From Massilia sp. Bi118 (GTDB taxonomy: Bacteria > Pseudomonadota > Gammaproteobacteria > Burkholderiales > Burkholderiaceae_D), in contig NZ_CAKKMV010000010.1 in assembly GCF_918697865.1 (NCBI RefSeq), forward strand, positions 1 through 64,000: a stretch of DNA of 64,000 nucleotides, in the 5' to 3' direction. Positions within the stretch are counted from its first letter, which is position 1, and every line of letters begins with the position of its first letter. Under the pieces are notes generated by a model that saw only the letters and a program-made list of their open reading frames with translations, ran no database searches and was not told the DNA's origin. Shown in pieces: positions 52,342 to 64,000 of this stretch. A program made the translations under genes and the position numbers.

Positions 52342-52421
52342 CGTCTCCGGACGTGCGGCACTGGACCCGCGCCGCGGCCTCACGGATACTTGGCCCGCCC
52401 CATTCACCACAACCCGCAACG

Positions 52422-53237
52422 ATGACCCGCACAGCTTCCGCTTCCATCCTCCTCGCGGCGCTCTGCCTGCCGTTCTGCACGAGCGCCAGCGCCGCTGCCG
52501 GCGACGATACCATCAACCCCGACCGCCCCGGCATCGCCGAGACCAGCAAGGTCGTCGGCAAGGGCCGCGTCCAGCTCGAAACCAGCGTCGAGTGGGACCG
52601 CCGGCGCGACGACAGCAGCCACCAGCGCACGCTGGCATCGCCGACCCTGCTGCGCGTCGGCTTCGGCGAAAGCACCGAGCTGCGCTTCGAAACCGACGGC
52701 CGCAACATCGTCCACGCCAGCGATCCGGCCACCGGCCAGCACACGGTGACGGCCGGCTGGGCCGATACCGAGGTCGGCCTCAAGTGGCAGCTGCGGAACG
52801 CGCCGGACGAGCAGGAAGGCGCGCCCTCGCTCGGCGTGCTGCTGCATGCCGCGCTGCCGAGCGGCAGCCGCGCGCTGCGCGGTCATGGCCTGCGTCCTTC
52901 GCTGCGGCTGGTGGCGGAATGGGAGCTGCCGCAAGGCATGTCGCTCGGCGTGATGCCGGGCCTGGGCATCGACAGCGACGACGACGGCGCCCGCTACGGC
53001 TACGGCGTCCTGGCCGCATCGCTGGGCAAGGAGTTCAGCGAACGCCTGCACGGCTTCGTGGAGCTGGCCGCGCCGCAGATTGCGCGCGCGCCGCACGGCG
53101 GCACCCAGGCCAGTTTCGACACCGGCCTGACCTGGCTGCTGAACAAGGATTGCCAGCTCGATGTCCAGCTGATGCATGGGCTGAACCATCGCAGCCCGGA
53201 TCTCAGCCTGGCGTTCGGCCTGTCGGTGCGGCGCTAG
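52422..53237 (+). CDS. Outer-membrane protein of the MetA/phenol-pathway type
   Basis: A 271-residue secreted protein: signal peptide to about residue 25 (ILLAALCLPFCTSASAAA), then the INPDRPGIAETSKVVGKGRVQLETS opening found in the transporter family named after phenol-degradation MetA-pathway proteins (pfam13557), and a beta-barrel ending in a basic pair after FGLSVR. The likely role is an outer-membrane channel; the solute is not known. It stands alone after the rpoD terminator. Confidence 0.82.
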   Translation: MTRTASASILLAALCLPFCTSASAAAGDDTINPDRPGIAETSKVVGKGRVQLETSVEWDRRRDDSSHQRTLASPTLLRVGFGESTELRFETDGRNIVHASDPATGQHTVTAGWADTEVGLKWQLRNAPDEQEGAPSLGVLLHAALPSGSRALRGHGLRPSLRLVAEWELPQGMSLGVMPGLGIDSDDDGARYGYGVLAASLGKEFSERLHGFVELAAPQIARAPHGGTQASFDTGLTWLLNKDCQLDVQLMHGLNHRSPDLSLAFGLSVRR

Positions 53238-53244
53238 CCGTCGC

Positions 53245-53703
53245 TTACTCGAGCGAGTAAGCAGCCGGCCCCATTTTGCGCAGCAGCGCGATGTTGGCCT
53301 GCTGCTCCCTGGTGAACTTCCCCATCATCTCGGCGGCGGCTTTCTTGTCGACCGCCGTTTCCATTCCCAGGTACATCGCGCCATGCACCAGGGCGTAGGA
53401 AGTCAGGCCGAAATCCCTGGGCGTCAGGCCGTGCCTGGCCAGTTTTGCCTTGACCCCTGGCTTCGCTTCGATCGCGCGGATGTAGTACTCGACCGGCAGC
53501 ATGCCGTCCTTGCGATGCTTGTCGCTTTCCTTTTTCTCGGCTTCGGTTTCCTCGATGTCGCCCAGTTCGCGGGTGGCGGCCTTGAGCTTCTGGACCAGCG
53601 CCGGCGTCAGCACGAAGTGTTCGTCCGGGCTGCCGGCCCAGGCAGGGGAGGCGCACAGGGAGATGGCGAGGATGGCGGCAGCGGCAATCGAAGTCGGTTT
53701 CAT
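53245..53703 (-). CDS. Small secreted protein of unknown function
   Basis: I do not recognise this 152-residue protein. It has a signal peptide (SIAAAAILAISLCASPAWA), and the mature part is helical and charged (LVQKLKAATRELGDIEETEAEKKESDKH; GKFTREQQANIALLRKMG), with no Cys. It probably works in the periplasm. The start at 53703 gives a standard signal sequence; the open frame continues upstream without support. It converges with the outer-membrane protein gene. Confidence 0.72.
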   Translation of the reverse strand: MKPTSIAAAAILAISLCASPAWAGSPDEHFVLTPALVQKLKAATRELGDIEETEAEKKESDKHRKDGMLPVEYYIRAIEAKPGVKAKLARHGLTPRDFGLTSYALVHGAMYLGMETAVDKKAAAEMMGKFTREQQANIALLRKMGPAAYSLE

Positions 53704-53874
53704 GTTCTTGTCCCTCGTGGTTGGAATGGGCGCGATTCTACGGCCTCGCGCATGCCTGCGGACGGCCGCCGCCGCGCTTCCCCCACGCGTGGTGTCCACC
53801 GGTGTCGGGAAATTGCAATATTGCAATCAGGCATGTTAGGATATTTTTAATTTAACATTCCCTGTGGGCAGGAT

Positions 53875-54603
53875 ATGGCAGAGCTGGAAGTCGCAAAACA
53901 TGGCAAGAACGTCATCCATTTGATGGGCAAGAAGGAGCACAAGCTTGCGCACAAGCTGCGCGAAATCGCCCTCGAGATCGCCATCATCGTGTTTGCCGTC
54001 AGCATGAGCATCTGGCTGCATGGGCTCAGCGAGCATCACCACAAGCAGCAGGAAGTCCGCAGCTTCCTGATCGGCCTGAAGGGCGACCTGGAGGGCGACA
54101 TCAAGCAGCTCACGGAGATCAAGGAAGGGTACAAGGGCTTCGACGCAAACTACGCCTACCTGGCCGGCATCGATCCCGCGCAGAAGCCTGACTGGGAGAA
54201 GTTCAAGGCGGCCTATGCGAGAAGCAATGCGAACTGGTACTTCATTCCGGTCAAGAGCCGCTACGAGGGCTTCCTGATGAGCGGGCGGCTGACGAACATC
54301 GAAAACGAGAAGCTGCTGACCGCCATCTTGTCCCTGTACCAGATGGATTTGCCGCAGATCCAGACCTCGGAAGGTGGCTGGTCCACCCGCCAGCGCAAGC
54401 TGCGCGACTACCGCGAGGAGCAGCTCGAAGGCGACGACGAGCAGTCGCTGTTCCGCGTAACGACCTCGCCCAAGGGCAAGCGCCTGCTGCGCGAGATGAG
54501 CACGACGCCACAGCTGTACGAGCGCTACCAGAGCTATATCGACCAGAGCCGGGAGATCATCAAGATGATTGCCGAGGCGTATCCGGCCGAGAAAGCGCAC
54601 TGA
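53875..54603 (+). CDS. Single-pass membrane protein, DUF6090-like
   Basis: A 242-residue protein with one N-terminal TM (IALEIAIIVFAVSMSIWLHGL, residues ~31-51) and a charged periplasmic or cytoplasmic helical remainder (SFLIGLKGDLEGDIKQL and similar). The opening KLREIALEIAIIVFAV resembles the REIxLIxxGIxIALxxNNW region of DUF6090 proteins, mostly known from Bacteroidetes, but this is by eye only. A GGCAG precedes the start. It is alone on its strand; function unknown. Confidence 0.68.
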   Translation: MAELEVAKHGKNVIHLMGKKEHKLAHKLREIALEIAIIVFAVSMSIWLHGLSEHHHKQQEVRSFLIGLKGDLEGDIKQLTEIKEGYKGFDANYAYLAGIDPAQKPDWEKFKAAYARSNANWYFIPVKSRYEGFLMSGRLTNIENEKLLTAILSLYQMDLPQIQTSEGGWSTRQRKLRDYREEQLEGDDEQSLFRVTTSPKGKRLLREMSTTPQLYERYQSYIDQSREIIKMIAEAYPAEKAH

Positions 54604-54621
54604 ACACGGCCGCGTACGGCC

Positions 54622-54894
54622 TCAGGCGCTCAGCATGAGGCCGGCGAAGAGCGCGAGCGCAGCCAGCACCCAGCATGCAGCATGGGTGGCGAGGCGGCGC
54701 TCCGAGCCGGCGTAGGCCTGCAAAAACACTTCGCTGCTGCGCCGCGTGACCAGGGCGATGGCGGTGACGAAGCCGACGCGCAGCACGAAGTCCAGGGTAT
54801 TCCAGCCCTTGACGACCTGGTACAGCAGCGACACGGTGACGATCGTGCCCAGCAGGACGATGAGGTATTTCCGCTTCGGGGTGATGCCGTTCAT
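54622..54894 (-). CDS. Small membrane protein of unknown function
   Basis: A 90-residue protein with three hydrophobic segments (YLIVLLGTIVTVSLLYQVV, FVLRVGFVTAIALV, ACWVLAALALFAGLML). The start at 54894 gives a short basic N-terminus (MNGITPKRK). No family recognised. It converges with the preceding membrane protein gene. Confidence 0.6.
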   Translation of the reverse strand: MNGITPKRKYLIVLLGTIVTVSLLYQVVKGWNTLDFVLRVGFVTAIALVTRRSSEVFLQAYAGSERRLATHAACWVLAALALFAGLMLSA

Positions 54895-55118
54895 GGATGG
54901 CCTCCGCTCAGGTCGGCGCCCTTGTGAGCGCATCCCGCTTAATTTCCACGTGTCTGTTGACTGCGTCCATGATCCGCGTCAGGCCCTCGTGCGGGTCATA
55001 TGACTTAGTTATGGAAAAGGCAAGTAATTTCATTGGCAGCCGTAAATATCGCGACGTAATCTCTTGAACGGTTGGCAAGACCAGGGCCATCCGCATAACA
55101 ATTCAAGAGGAGACGAGA

Positions 55119-57332
55119 ATGAAAACAACCCGCCTTTATGCCGCACTCGCGGCAGCCCTGCTGGCGTCCGCAGCCCTCGCGCCAGCCGCAGTCCGGGCCC
55201 AGGACGTGCAGGCTTCCCCGAAACATGAACTGCGCGGCGTGTGGGTCAGCACCCACCTCAGCCTCGATTGGCCGAACCGCACCCAGGCCCCGGCCCAGCA
55301 GCGCGCCGCGCTCACCGCCATCCTCGACCACAACAAGGCGACCGGGATGAACGCCGTGTTCTTCCAGGTGCGCAGCCAGTCCGACGCCATGTACCCGAGC
55401 GAACTGGAACCCTGGTCCTACTATTTAACAAACAATCAGGGCAGCGCGCCGGCGCCGTTCTGGGATCCGCTGGCCTTCGCGATCGAGGAGACGCACAAGC
55501 GCGGCATGGAATTCCACGCCTGGATCAACCCCTACCGCGCGGTCGCCAACACGGCCACTGAATCGAACGCCGCGCAGTATGCAAGCACCCACGTTTCGCG
55601 CACCCATCCCGAGTGGATGCTGACGGTGGGCACGGTCAAAATCCTGAATCCGGGCCTGGCGCCGGTGCGCGATCATGTGAGCCGCGTGATCCAGGACATC
55701 GTCGGCCGCTACGACATCGACGGCCTGCACTTCGACGACTACTTCTACCCGAGCGGTACGATCGCGGACGATGCGGCCTACAACGCCGACCCGCGCGGCT
55801 TCGCGGCCACGACCGCCGGCCGCGCGGACTGGCGCCGCGATAACATCAACATGCTGATCGAGCGCGTCGGCGCGGAGATCCGCCTGGCCAAGCCCTGGGT
55901 CAAGTTCGGCGTTTCGCCCTCGGGCATCTACCGCAGCAGCCTTGACCCGGCAGTCGGTTCGCCGACCTCCGCCGGCGCCTCCCAGCATTACGTCACGAAC
56001 TTCGCCGACACCCGCAAGTGGCTGCGCGAAGGCTGGGTCGACTACCTGGCGCCCCAGGTCTACTGGTACATCGGCCAGGCCGGCTCCGACTACAAGCTGC
56101 TGGTCCCGTGGTGGAACGAGAACGCCTTCGGCCGCCACATCTACATCGGCCTGGCCGACTACAAGATGAATACCGCGGGCTGGACCAGCCCGGCGCAGAT
56201 CGCCGACCAGATCGGCATGAACCGCGCGAACGCGAACGTGTTCGGCCAGATTCACTTCCGCCACGCTTTCCTGCAGGCCGACGCGCTGGGTTACCGCACG
56301 GCGCTCAAGCAGAGCACCTACCATGCGCCGGCGCTGCCCCCAGGCATGGCCTGGAAGGGCAGCGGCACGCCTTTGCCGCCTTCCGCGCTGGCTGCGGCTG
56401 CGGCCCCGAACGACGCCGTGCAGCTGTCATGGACGGCGTCCCCGGATGCCAGCGACGAACTGGAGAAGGTGCGCCGCTACGCCGTCTACCGCTCCGACAC
56501 GCGCGAATTCGACCTCGAAGCGCCGGGCAAGATGATCGCCCTGACCGATGGCGCCGCGCCCGGTTTCGTCGATGCGAACGCCGGCGCCGGCAAGTACTGG
56601 TACTACACCGTCACCGCCGTCAACCGATTGAGCAGCGAAAGCACGCCCGCCGCGCTGGCGACCAACGACCACGAGCCGCCGGTCGTCACCACCCGCGCGG
56701 TGAGCCGCACGCTCGCCAACGGCCAGGCTTCGATCTCGGCCCAGGACGTCGACGGCGGCAGCACGGACAACTGGGGCATCGAGTCGCTGAGCGTGAGCCG
56801 CTCGAGCTTCAGCTGCTCGGATATCGGCGCGGCCAGGGTGAGCTTGATGGCGGTTGACAAGGGCGGCAACGCGGCTTCCGCCGAAGCCGCGGTGAATGTC
56901 GAGGGCAGGGTGCCGCAGCCTTCCATTCAAGTCTCGCGCAGCGGGATCGAGACCGGGCTGCCGGTGGAGGCGATCGCACTGGGCTATGGCGCGCAGACCG
57001 TCAGCCTGAACGCTGTCGATGCGGGCGGTGCGGATGGTTTCGCGTGGACGCCTGCTGCGGGCTTGTCCGTCAACGGCGCCGGCGCCACCTTCGCGCCGAA
57101 CGGTGCGGGCAGCTTTACTTTGAGCGTGCTGGCGACCAGCGAAAACGGCTGCGCGGCGAGTACCACCAAAACCGTGAACGTGATCGAGGCGCGCTGCGGG
57201 AACAAGGGGGACAAGGTCCTGGTGTGCAATGCGACCGGGTCGGCGAGCAATCCGGGCAGCCAGGTTTGTGTGAGTGAGAATGCGGTGCCGGCGATGTTGC
57301 GGAAGGGGGCGAAGCTGGGGGCCTGCGGCTAA
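55119..57332 (+). CDS. GH10-like glycosidase (GHL10/YngK type)
   Basis: A 737-residue secreted protein: signal peptide to ~residue 30 (ALAAALLASAALAPAAVRAQ), a GHL10 (DUF187-type) TIM-barrel domain (~residues 35-400: HELRGVWVSTHLSLDWPNR, AVFFQVRSQSDAMYPSELEPWS, DIDGLHFDDYFYP with a catalytic acid, WVDYLAPQVYWYIGQ), then two to three Fn3/Ig-like domains (~420-730) ending with a Cys-rich tail. It probably cleaves a cell-wall or extracellular polysaccharide. Start chosen from AGGAGA 7 bases upstream. It stands alone; an REP-like palindrome follows the stop. Confidence 0.85.
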   Translation: MKTTRLYAALAAALLASAALAPAAVRAQDVQASPKHELRGVWVSTHLSLDWPNRTQAPAQQRAALTAILDHNKATGMNAVFFQVRSQSDAMYPSELEPWSYYLTNNQGSAPAPFWDPLAFAIEETHKRGMEFHAWINPYRAVANTATESNAAQYASTHVSRTHPEWMLTVGTVKILNPGLAPVRDHVSRVIQDIVGRYDIDGLHFDDYFYPSGTIADDAAYNADPRGFAATTAGRADWRRDNINMLIERVGAEIRLAKPWVKFGVSPSGIYRSSLDPAVGSPTSAGASQHYVTNFADTRKWLREGWVDYLAPQVYWYIGQAGSDYKLLVPWWNENAFGRHIYIGLADYKMNTAGWTSPAQIADQIGMNRANANVFGQIHFRHAFLQADALGYRTALKQSTYHAPALPPGMAWKGSGTPLPPSALAAAAAPNDAVQLSWTASPDASDELEKVRRYAVYRSDTREFDLEAPGKMIALTDGAAPGFVDANAGAGKYWYYTVTAVNRLSSESTPAALATNDHEPPVVTTRAVSRTLANGQASISAQDVDGGSTDNWGIESLSVSRSSFSCSDIGAARVSLMAVDKGGNAASAEAAVNVEGRVPQPSIQVSRSGIETGLPVEAIALGYGAQTVSLNAVDAGGADGFAWTPAAGLSVNGAGATFAPNGAGSFTLSVLATSENGCAASTTKTVNVIEARCGNKGDKVLVCNATGSASNPGSQVCVSENAVPAMLRKGAKLGACG

Positions 57333-57335
57333 TGA

Positions 57336-57425
57336 ACGTCGTCCCCGCGAAGGCGGGGACCCAAGTTTGTTCGCGTCTCGACTGCTCAGGCAGAACTTGG
57401 ATCCCCGCCTGCGCGGGGACGACGT
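57336..57425. repeat. REP-like palindromic element, second copy type
   Basis: ACGTCGTCCCCGC / GCGGGGACGACGT are perfect outer arms around two hairpins (CCCCGCGAAGGCGGGG and CCCCGCCTGCGCGGGG) and an inner CAAGTTTGTT / CAGAACTTGG pair. It is organised like 35836-35916 but with GTCCCC where that has TTCCC, and its left hairpin matches 35-54. It lies between convergent ends of the glycosidase and ppc genes. Confidence 0.87.
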
Positions 57426-57433
57426 AACACTAA

Positions 57434-60265
<2,832 letters not shown>

Positions 60266-60422
60266 AATCGAGCACAGGTTGAATGTTCGGGGGTCCCAGA
60301 AGGGGCTCTCGTGTACAACGTTGCCGTGGTGGATGCCACGGTTTCTGCAAGGGACCGCATGCTAGAATTTGTGGTTACAGGCATGCCGCCAACCGGCGTC
60401 GGCCGATCCAGGCACAACGACA

Positions 60423-61427
60423 GTGAAAGAAATTGTTTTGAAGACTAAGGACACGACGCAGCGCGTACCCTCTCGCCTCATTATCGCATCGCGCGAAAGC
60501 CGGCTGGCCATGTGGCAGGCCACGCACGTGCGCGACCGCCTCGCTGCATTATATCCGGATTGCCAAATCGACATTCTCGGCATGACCACCCGCGGCGACC
60601 AGATCCTCGACCGCACCCTGTCCAAGGTCGGCGGCAAGGGCCTGTTCGTGAAGGAACTCGAGGTGGCCATGCATGAAGGCCGCGCCGACCTGGCCGTGCA
60701 CTCGCTGAAGGACGTGCCGATGGAATTGCCGGACGGCTTCGAGCTGGCCGCCATCCTCGAACGCGAGGATGCCCGCGACGCTTTCGTATCGAACGACTTC
60801 GACAGCCTGGCCGGTCTGCCGGCCGGCAGCGTGGTCGGCACCAGCAGCCTGCGCCGCCAGGCCCTGATTGCCGCGCGCTACCCGCAGCTGGTCATCAAGC
60901 CGCTGCGCGGCAATCTCGACACCCGCCTGGGCAAGCTGGACCGCGGCGACTATGCCGCCATCATCCTCGCCGCCGCCGGTCTCAAGCGCCTGGGCCTGGA
61001 GCGCCGCATCCGCGCCTACCTGGAAACCGGGGAGAGCCTGCCCGCCGCCGGCCAGGGCGCGATGGCGATCGAGATCGTCGCCGCCGCTGGGGCCAACAAG
61101 CGAAATGACGGCGTCGACCTCCGCGCGCTGCTGGCGCCGCTGAACCACGAAGACACCGCGCGCGCCGTCGCCGCCGAGCGCAAGGTCTCGCGCGTGTTCG
61201 GCGCCAGCTGCCAGATCCCGCTGGCTGCCCACGCCATCGTCGAGGGCGGCGAACTGCAGCTGCGCGCCATGGTCGCGACGCCGGACGGCCGCCGCAGCGC
61301 TTTCGCCGAAGGCAGCGGCCCGGCCAATCTGCCGGAACAGCTGGGCGAGCAAATTTCTGCACTTCTGCGCCAACAGGACGCCGACGCCATCCTGGCCGAG
61401 TGCAAGGCCGAGGCGGCCGCACCCTGA
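60423..61427 (+). CDS. hemC: Hydroxymethylbilane synthase
   Basis: A 334-residue porphobilinogen deaminase: [15 protein letters not shown] at the N-terminus, KDVP and [10 protein letters not shown] for substrate binding, and [13 protein letters not shown] holding the Cys that carries the dipyrromethane cofactor. It joins four porphobilinogen units into hydroxymethylbilane for haem synthesis. There is no ATG before the conserved N-terminus; GTG at 60423 is my choice, with other GTG/TTG codons nearby. The stop overlaps hemD (TGATG). Confidence 0.95.
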   Translation: MKEIVLKTKDTTQRVPSRLIIASRESRLAMWQATHVRDRLAALYPDCQIDILGMTTRGDQILDRTLSKVGGKGLFVKELEVAMHEGRADLAVHSLKDVPMELPDGFELAAILEREDARDAFVSNDFDSLAGLPAGSVVGTSSLRRQALIAARYPQLVIKPLRGNLDTRLGKLDRGDYAAIILAAAGLKRLGLERRIRAYLETGESLPAAGQGAMAIEIVAAAGANKRNDGVDLRALLAPLNHEDTARAVAAERKVSRVFGASCQIPLAAHAIVEGGELQLRAMVATPDGRRSAFAEGSGPANLPEQLGEQISALLRQQDADAILAECKAEAAAP

Positions 61428-62194
61428 TGACCGGGGCGGTCGTCATCACCCGACCCCGCCAGCAGGCCGAGCCGCTGGCGCGCGCCGTGGCCGCCCTCGG
61501 CCGCGAGACCGTGCTGCTGCCGTTGCTGGAGATCTCGCCGCTGGCGGACGATGCTCACCTGCGGCGGGTGCTGGGCGACCTGGCGTCGTATGCGCTGGTG
61601 GCCTTCGTCTCGCCGAACGCGATCGATGCCGCCTTCGCCCACATCGACGCCTGGCCGGGGGGCGTCGATATTGCCGTGGTCGGCGAGGGCAGCCGCGCGG
61701 CTTTGGCCAAACACGGTGTCAAGAGCGAAGTCCGCATCCATTGCCCCAAAGACCCCGCCTTCAGCGATTCCGAGCACCTGCTGCAGGCGCTCGACCTGGC
61801 CCTGCTGGCCGGCCGCCGCGTGCTGGTGGTGCGCGGGGAGGGCGGGCGCGAGCTGCTGCCCGATGCGCTGCGCCGGGCCGGCGCCACGGTCGAGACGGTC
61901 GCGAGCTACCGCCGCGCGGTGCCGGCCCCGAGTCCGGATCTGGCGGCACGGCTGCGAGGCTTGCTGGCCGGGCCGAACGACTGGATAATCACGAGCTCGG
62001 AAGCCTTGCGCGGGCTGGTGTCCCTGGTGGACGGGCTGGCATCGAGCGAATTGACGACGCAACTGCGGCAGCAGCGCCTGATCGTTCCGCATGCCCGCAT
62101 CCATGAAACAGCCCTCGCGCTCGGCTTCGGCCGCCTGGTCCTGACCGGTTCCGGCGACGAACGCCTCCTTGCCGCGTTACAATCACAAGCATGA
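61427..62194 (+). CDS. hemD: Uroporphyrinogen-III synthase
   Basis: A 255-residue HemD: VVITRPRQQAEPLARAVAALG at the N-terminus, FVSPNAIDA, VVRGEGGRELLPDALRRAGATVE, ITSSEALRGL. It closes and inverts the tetrapyrrole ring to uroporphyrinogen III. Sequence is variable in this family, so placement between hemC and hemX supports the call. The start overlaps hemC and the stop overlaps hemX, so the genes are translationally coupled. Confidence 0.94.
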   Translation: MTGAVVITRPRQQAEPLARAVAALGRETVLLPLLEISPLADDAHLRRVLGDLASYALVAFVSPNAIDAAFAHIDAWPGGVDIAVVGEGSRAALAKHGVKSEVRIHCPKDPAFSDSEHLLQALDLALLAGRRVLVVRGEGGRELLPDALRRAGATVETVASYRRAVPAPSPDLAARLRGLLAGPNDWIITSSEALRGLVSLVDGLASSELTTQLRQQRLIVPHARIHETALALGFGRLVLTGSGDERLLAALQSQA

Positions 62195-63351
62195 ACGAAT
62201 TGCCCAATAATCCAGAATCGAGCAAGGGCGGCCAGATGGTCCCGCCGGAGGCGTATGTGACGCCTGCGCCGGCCGAGCCGCGCGTGCCGGAAACGACCCG
62301 CGTCGGCGGCCTGCTGAACAAGCCGCAGAACGTGGCCATCATCGTGCTGGCCGTCCTGCTGGGGCTGCAGACCTGGTCCACCCACAGCCGCTTCAACCGC
62401 CTGCGCGAAGACGTCGCCAGGACCCTGCAGAAGGACAACGCCTCGAACGCCGAGACCGCCCAGCTGGTCCGCGAGACCCAGGAGACGGCCAAGGAGCTGC
62501 AGGTCAAGGTCGGCGTGCTGGAAAGCCGCCAGTCCGAGTCGCAGAGCCAGCAGGCCGCGCTCGAGCAGATGTACCAGGATATCTCGAAGAACCGCGACGA
62601 ATGGGCGCTGTCCGAGATCGAGCAGGTGCTGTCGACCGCCAGCCAGCAGCTGCAACTGGCCGGCAACGTGCAGGGCGCCCTGATCGCGCTGCAGAACGCC
62701 GACCGCTCGCTGTCGCGCTCCGACAAGCCGCAATTCATCACGATCCGCCGCGCCATCGCGCGCGACATCGACAAGCTGAAGGCGCTGCCCCAGGTCGACC
62801 AGGCCGGCATCGCGCTGCGCCTCGATAACGTCATCTCCCAGATCGACAACTTGCCGCTGCTGGCCGACGAAAAGCCGGCCGAGCCGATCGCGCCGAGCCG
62901 CGTGAATCCGTCGGCCAAAGTCGCCAGGACTGCGAAAGGCGCCGCGCCGGCGCCGGCCGAGGAGCTCTCGCTGGGCCGCCGCATGGTGGACACCTGGCGC
63001 AACTGGAGCCACGAGATGTGGGACGACATGCGCCAGCTGATCCGGGTCCGCACCGTGGACCAGCCGGAAGCGCTGATGCTGTCTCCGAGCGAGGCCTATT
63101 TCGTGCGCGAGAACCTGAAGCTGCGCCTGCTGAATGCGCGCCTTGCCCTGCTGTCACGCAACGAAGGCACCTTCCGCGACGACATCGGCAGCGCCCAGCA
63201 GACCCTGGGCCGCTACTTCGACACCAAGGCGCGCTCGACCCAGTCGGTGCAAAGCCTGCTGCGCCAGGTCCAGGCCAACAACGTCACCATCGAGGTGCCG
63301 GATCTGTCGGAAAGCCTGAACGCCGTGCGCAACTACAAATCGAAACCGTGA
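62191..63351 (+). CDS. hemX: HemX-like membrane protein
   Basis: A 386-residue protein: a short cytoplasmic N-terminus, a TM segment (VAIIVLAVLLGLQTW, ~residues 50-65), a periplasmic coiled-coil region (~70-135) and a C-terminal domain typical of HemX (sometimes annotated as uroporphyrinogen-III C-methyltransferase, without methyltransferase motifs here). Its role in haem synthesis is structural or unknown. It overlaps hemD (ATGA) and precedes hemY by about ten bases. Confidence 0.9.
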   Translation: MNELPNNPESSKGGQMVPPEAYVTPAPAEPRVPETTRVGGLLNKPQNVAIIVLAVLLGLQTWSTHSRFNRLREDVARTLQKDNASNAETAQLVRETQETAKELQVKVGVLESRQSESQSQQAALEQMYQDISKNRDEWALSEIEQVLSTASQQLQLAGNVQGALIALQNADRSLSRSDKPQFITIRRAIARDIDKLKALPQVDQAGIALRLDNVISQIDNLPLLADEKPAEPIAPSRVNPSAKVARTAKGAAPAPAEELSLGRRMVDTWRNWSHEMWDDMRQLIRVRTVDQPEALMLSPSEAYFVRENLKLRLLNARLALLSRNEGTFRDDIGSAQQTLGRYFDTKARSTQSVQSLLRQVQANNVTIEVPDLSESLNAVRNYKSKP

Positions 63352-63361
63352 GGAGCTGACC

Positions 63362-64000
63362 ATGCGCCTGCTCCTCTGGTTAGTCGCCCTGATGGCCGCG
63401 GCGATCGGCATCGCCGTGACCGCCCGCTTCAACCCCGGCAACGTGGTGTTCTTCTACCCGCCGCACCGGATCGACCTGTCGCTGAACCTGTTCGTGGTGC
63501 TGGCGGCGCTGCTGTTCCTGGTGCTCTACGTGCTGGCCCGGGCGGTGCGGGCCACCCTCGGCATGCCGGCGCGGGTGGCCGAGTACCGCCTGCGCAAGCG
63601 CGAGCGCGAAGCCAACCGCGGCTTGCGCGAGGCCCTGAAAGCCCTGTTCGAGGGCCGCTTCGGCCACGCCGAAAAGGCCGCCAAGCGCGCCGCCGAACTG
63701 CCGGACAACGCCGGCCTGGCCGCCCTGATCGGCGCCCGCGCCGCCCACCGCATGCGCGAACCGGCCCGCCGCGACGCCTGGCTGGCCGGCGTCCTGCACG
63801 ACCCGTCGCTGAAGACCGCGCGTCTGATGACGGTGACCGAACTGCTGGTCGACGAGCACAAGCCGGAAGCCGCGCTGGAAGCGGTGCAGGAGCTGAACGC
63901 CAGCGGCCAGCGCCACATCCACGCCCTGCAGTGGGCAATGAAGGCCAACCAGCAGGCGCGCAACTGGCCCGAGGTGCTGCGCCTGGTGCGCACCCTGGAC
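63362..64000 (+). CDS. hemY: HemY protein, truncated by the window edge
   Basis: The first 213 residues of a HemY protein, running off the right edge. Two N-terminal TM segments (RLLLWLVALMAAAIGIAVTA and LNLFVVLAALLFLVLYVLARAV) precede tetratricopeptide-like helices (KALFEGRFGHAEKAAKRAAEL and following). Proteobacterial HemY is unrelated to protoporphyrinogen oxidase of Bacillus and may organise haem enzymes at the membrane. The start at 63362 follows GAGGAGC and lies ten bases behind hemX. Confidence 0.92.
   Translation, partial: MRLLLWLVALMAAAIGIAVTARFNPGNVVFFYPPHRIDLSLNLFVVLAALLFLVLYVLARAVRATLGMPARVAEYRLRKREREANRGLREALKALFEGRFGHAEKAAKRAAELPDNAGLAALIGARAAHRMREPARRDAWLAGVLHDPSLKTARLMTVTELLVDEHKPEAALEAVQELNASGQRHIHALQWAMKANQQARNWPEVLRLVRTLD

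Noticed and set aside
49431..52361. Open frame of 976 codons antisense to rpoD
   Set aside because: High-GC genes give long shadow frames. The sense frame has full sigma-70 motifs; the antisense protein is His/Arg/Gly-rich with no family features.
62191..63351. HemX as an active uroporphyrinogen-III methyltransferase
   Set aside because: The name is common in databases, but no AdoMet-binding methyltransferase motif is present; the protein is a membrane anchor with coiled-coil.

Overview
The window is GC-rich chromosomal DNA, almost certainly from a betaproteobacterium of the Burkholderiales and most probably an Oxalobacteraceae of the Massilia/Telluria/Janthinobacterium type. This rests on the divergent ppc / hemC-hemD-hemX-hemY arrangement, a very long RpoD, a PhaB-type acetoacetyl-CoA reductase, a ProQ/FinO protein and several c-di-GMP genes. 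The family assignment comes from recognising protein families, not from a search. No rRNA, tRNA, CRISPR array, complete insertion sequence or prophage was seen.

Layout. 1-9.7 kb: YihY/BrkB membrane protein, an OmpA-type porin, a winged-helix protein, a peroxiredoxin-glutaredoxin hybrid translationally coupled to an MtfA-like metallopeptidase, a glycine-zipper stress protein, phaB with an FNR-type box upstream, a DksA-like zinc-finger protein, a lipoprotein/helical-protein pair and a hydroxypyruvate isomerase homologue. Two copies of a ~100-bp palindromic repeat lie here. 9.7-15.3 kb: an MFS exporter with its MarR repressor (two matching operators), a RhlE-type helicase, SuhB and TrmJ, then a patch of direct and inverted repeats. 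15.5-20.9 kb: a Tat-exported small subunit with a GMC oxidoreductase, a lipase, a double-receiver protein, and TetR plus LOG. 20.9-33.4 kb: a four-gene minus-strand c-di-GMP operon (porin, periplasmic binding protein, GGDEF-EAL, GGDEF), a metal-uptake-like DUF2946 / TonB receptor / PepSY set, and a GAF-PAS-GGDEF protein. 33.6-41.6 kb: a YgjP-like peptidase, a KGG-repeat stress protein, an oxidoreductase, PurU, YaeQ, a PCu(A)C copper chaperone, a DUF2807 protein, a membrane protein, a YdcZ-type transporter and a lone PilT-like ATPase.

41.6-45.2 kb is conspicuously AT-rich compared with everything around it. It holds three minus-strand genes packed as an operon: a HELGH zinc metallopeptidase, a papain-like cysteine peptidase and an unrecognised protein. 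Neither peptidase has an export signal. This is the best candidate in the window for an undescribed, horizontally acquired system. 45.2-49.0 kb: three c-type cytochromes, an RNase D-like exonuclease and ProQ. 49.0-52.4 kb: a possible small RNA with an orphan terminator, then rpoD with an unusual N-terminal extension. 52.4-57.4 kb: an outer-membrane protein, small secreted or membrane proteins and a GH10-like lipid-anchor-free glycosidase. 57.4-64.0 kb: ppc and hemC-hemD-hemX-hemY, with hemY running off the right edge.

Limits: all functions are read by eye from motifs and overall family resemblance. Start codons were chosen from Shine-Dalgarno sequences, signal peptides and expected N-termini, and hand-counted positions of short sites may be off by a base.
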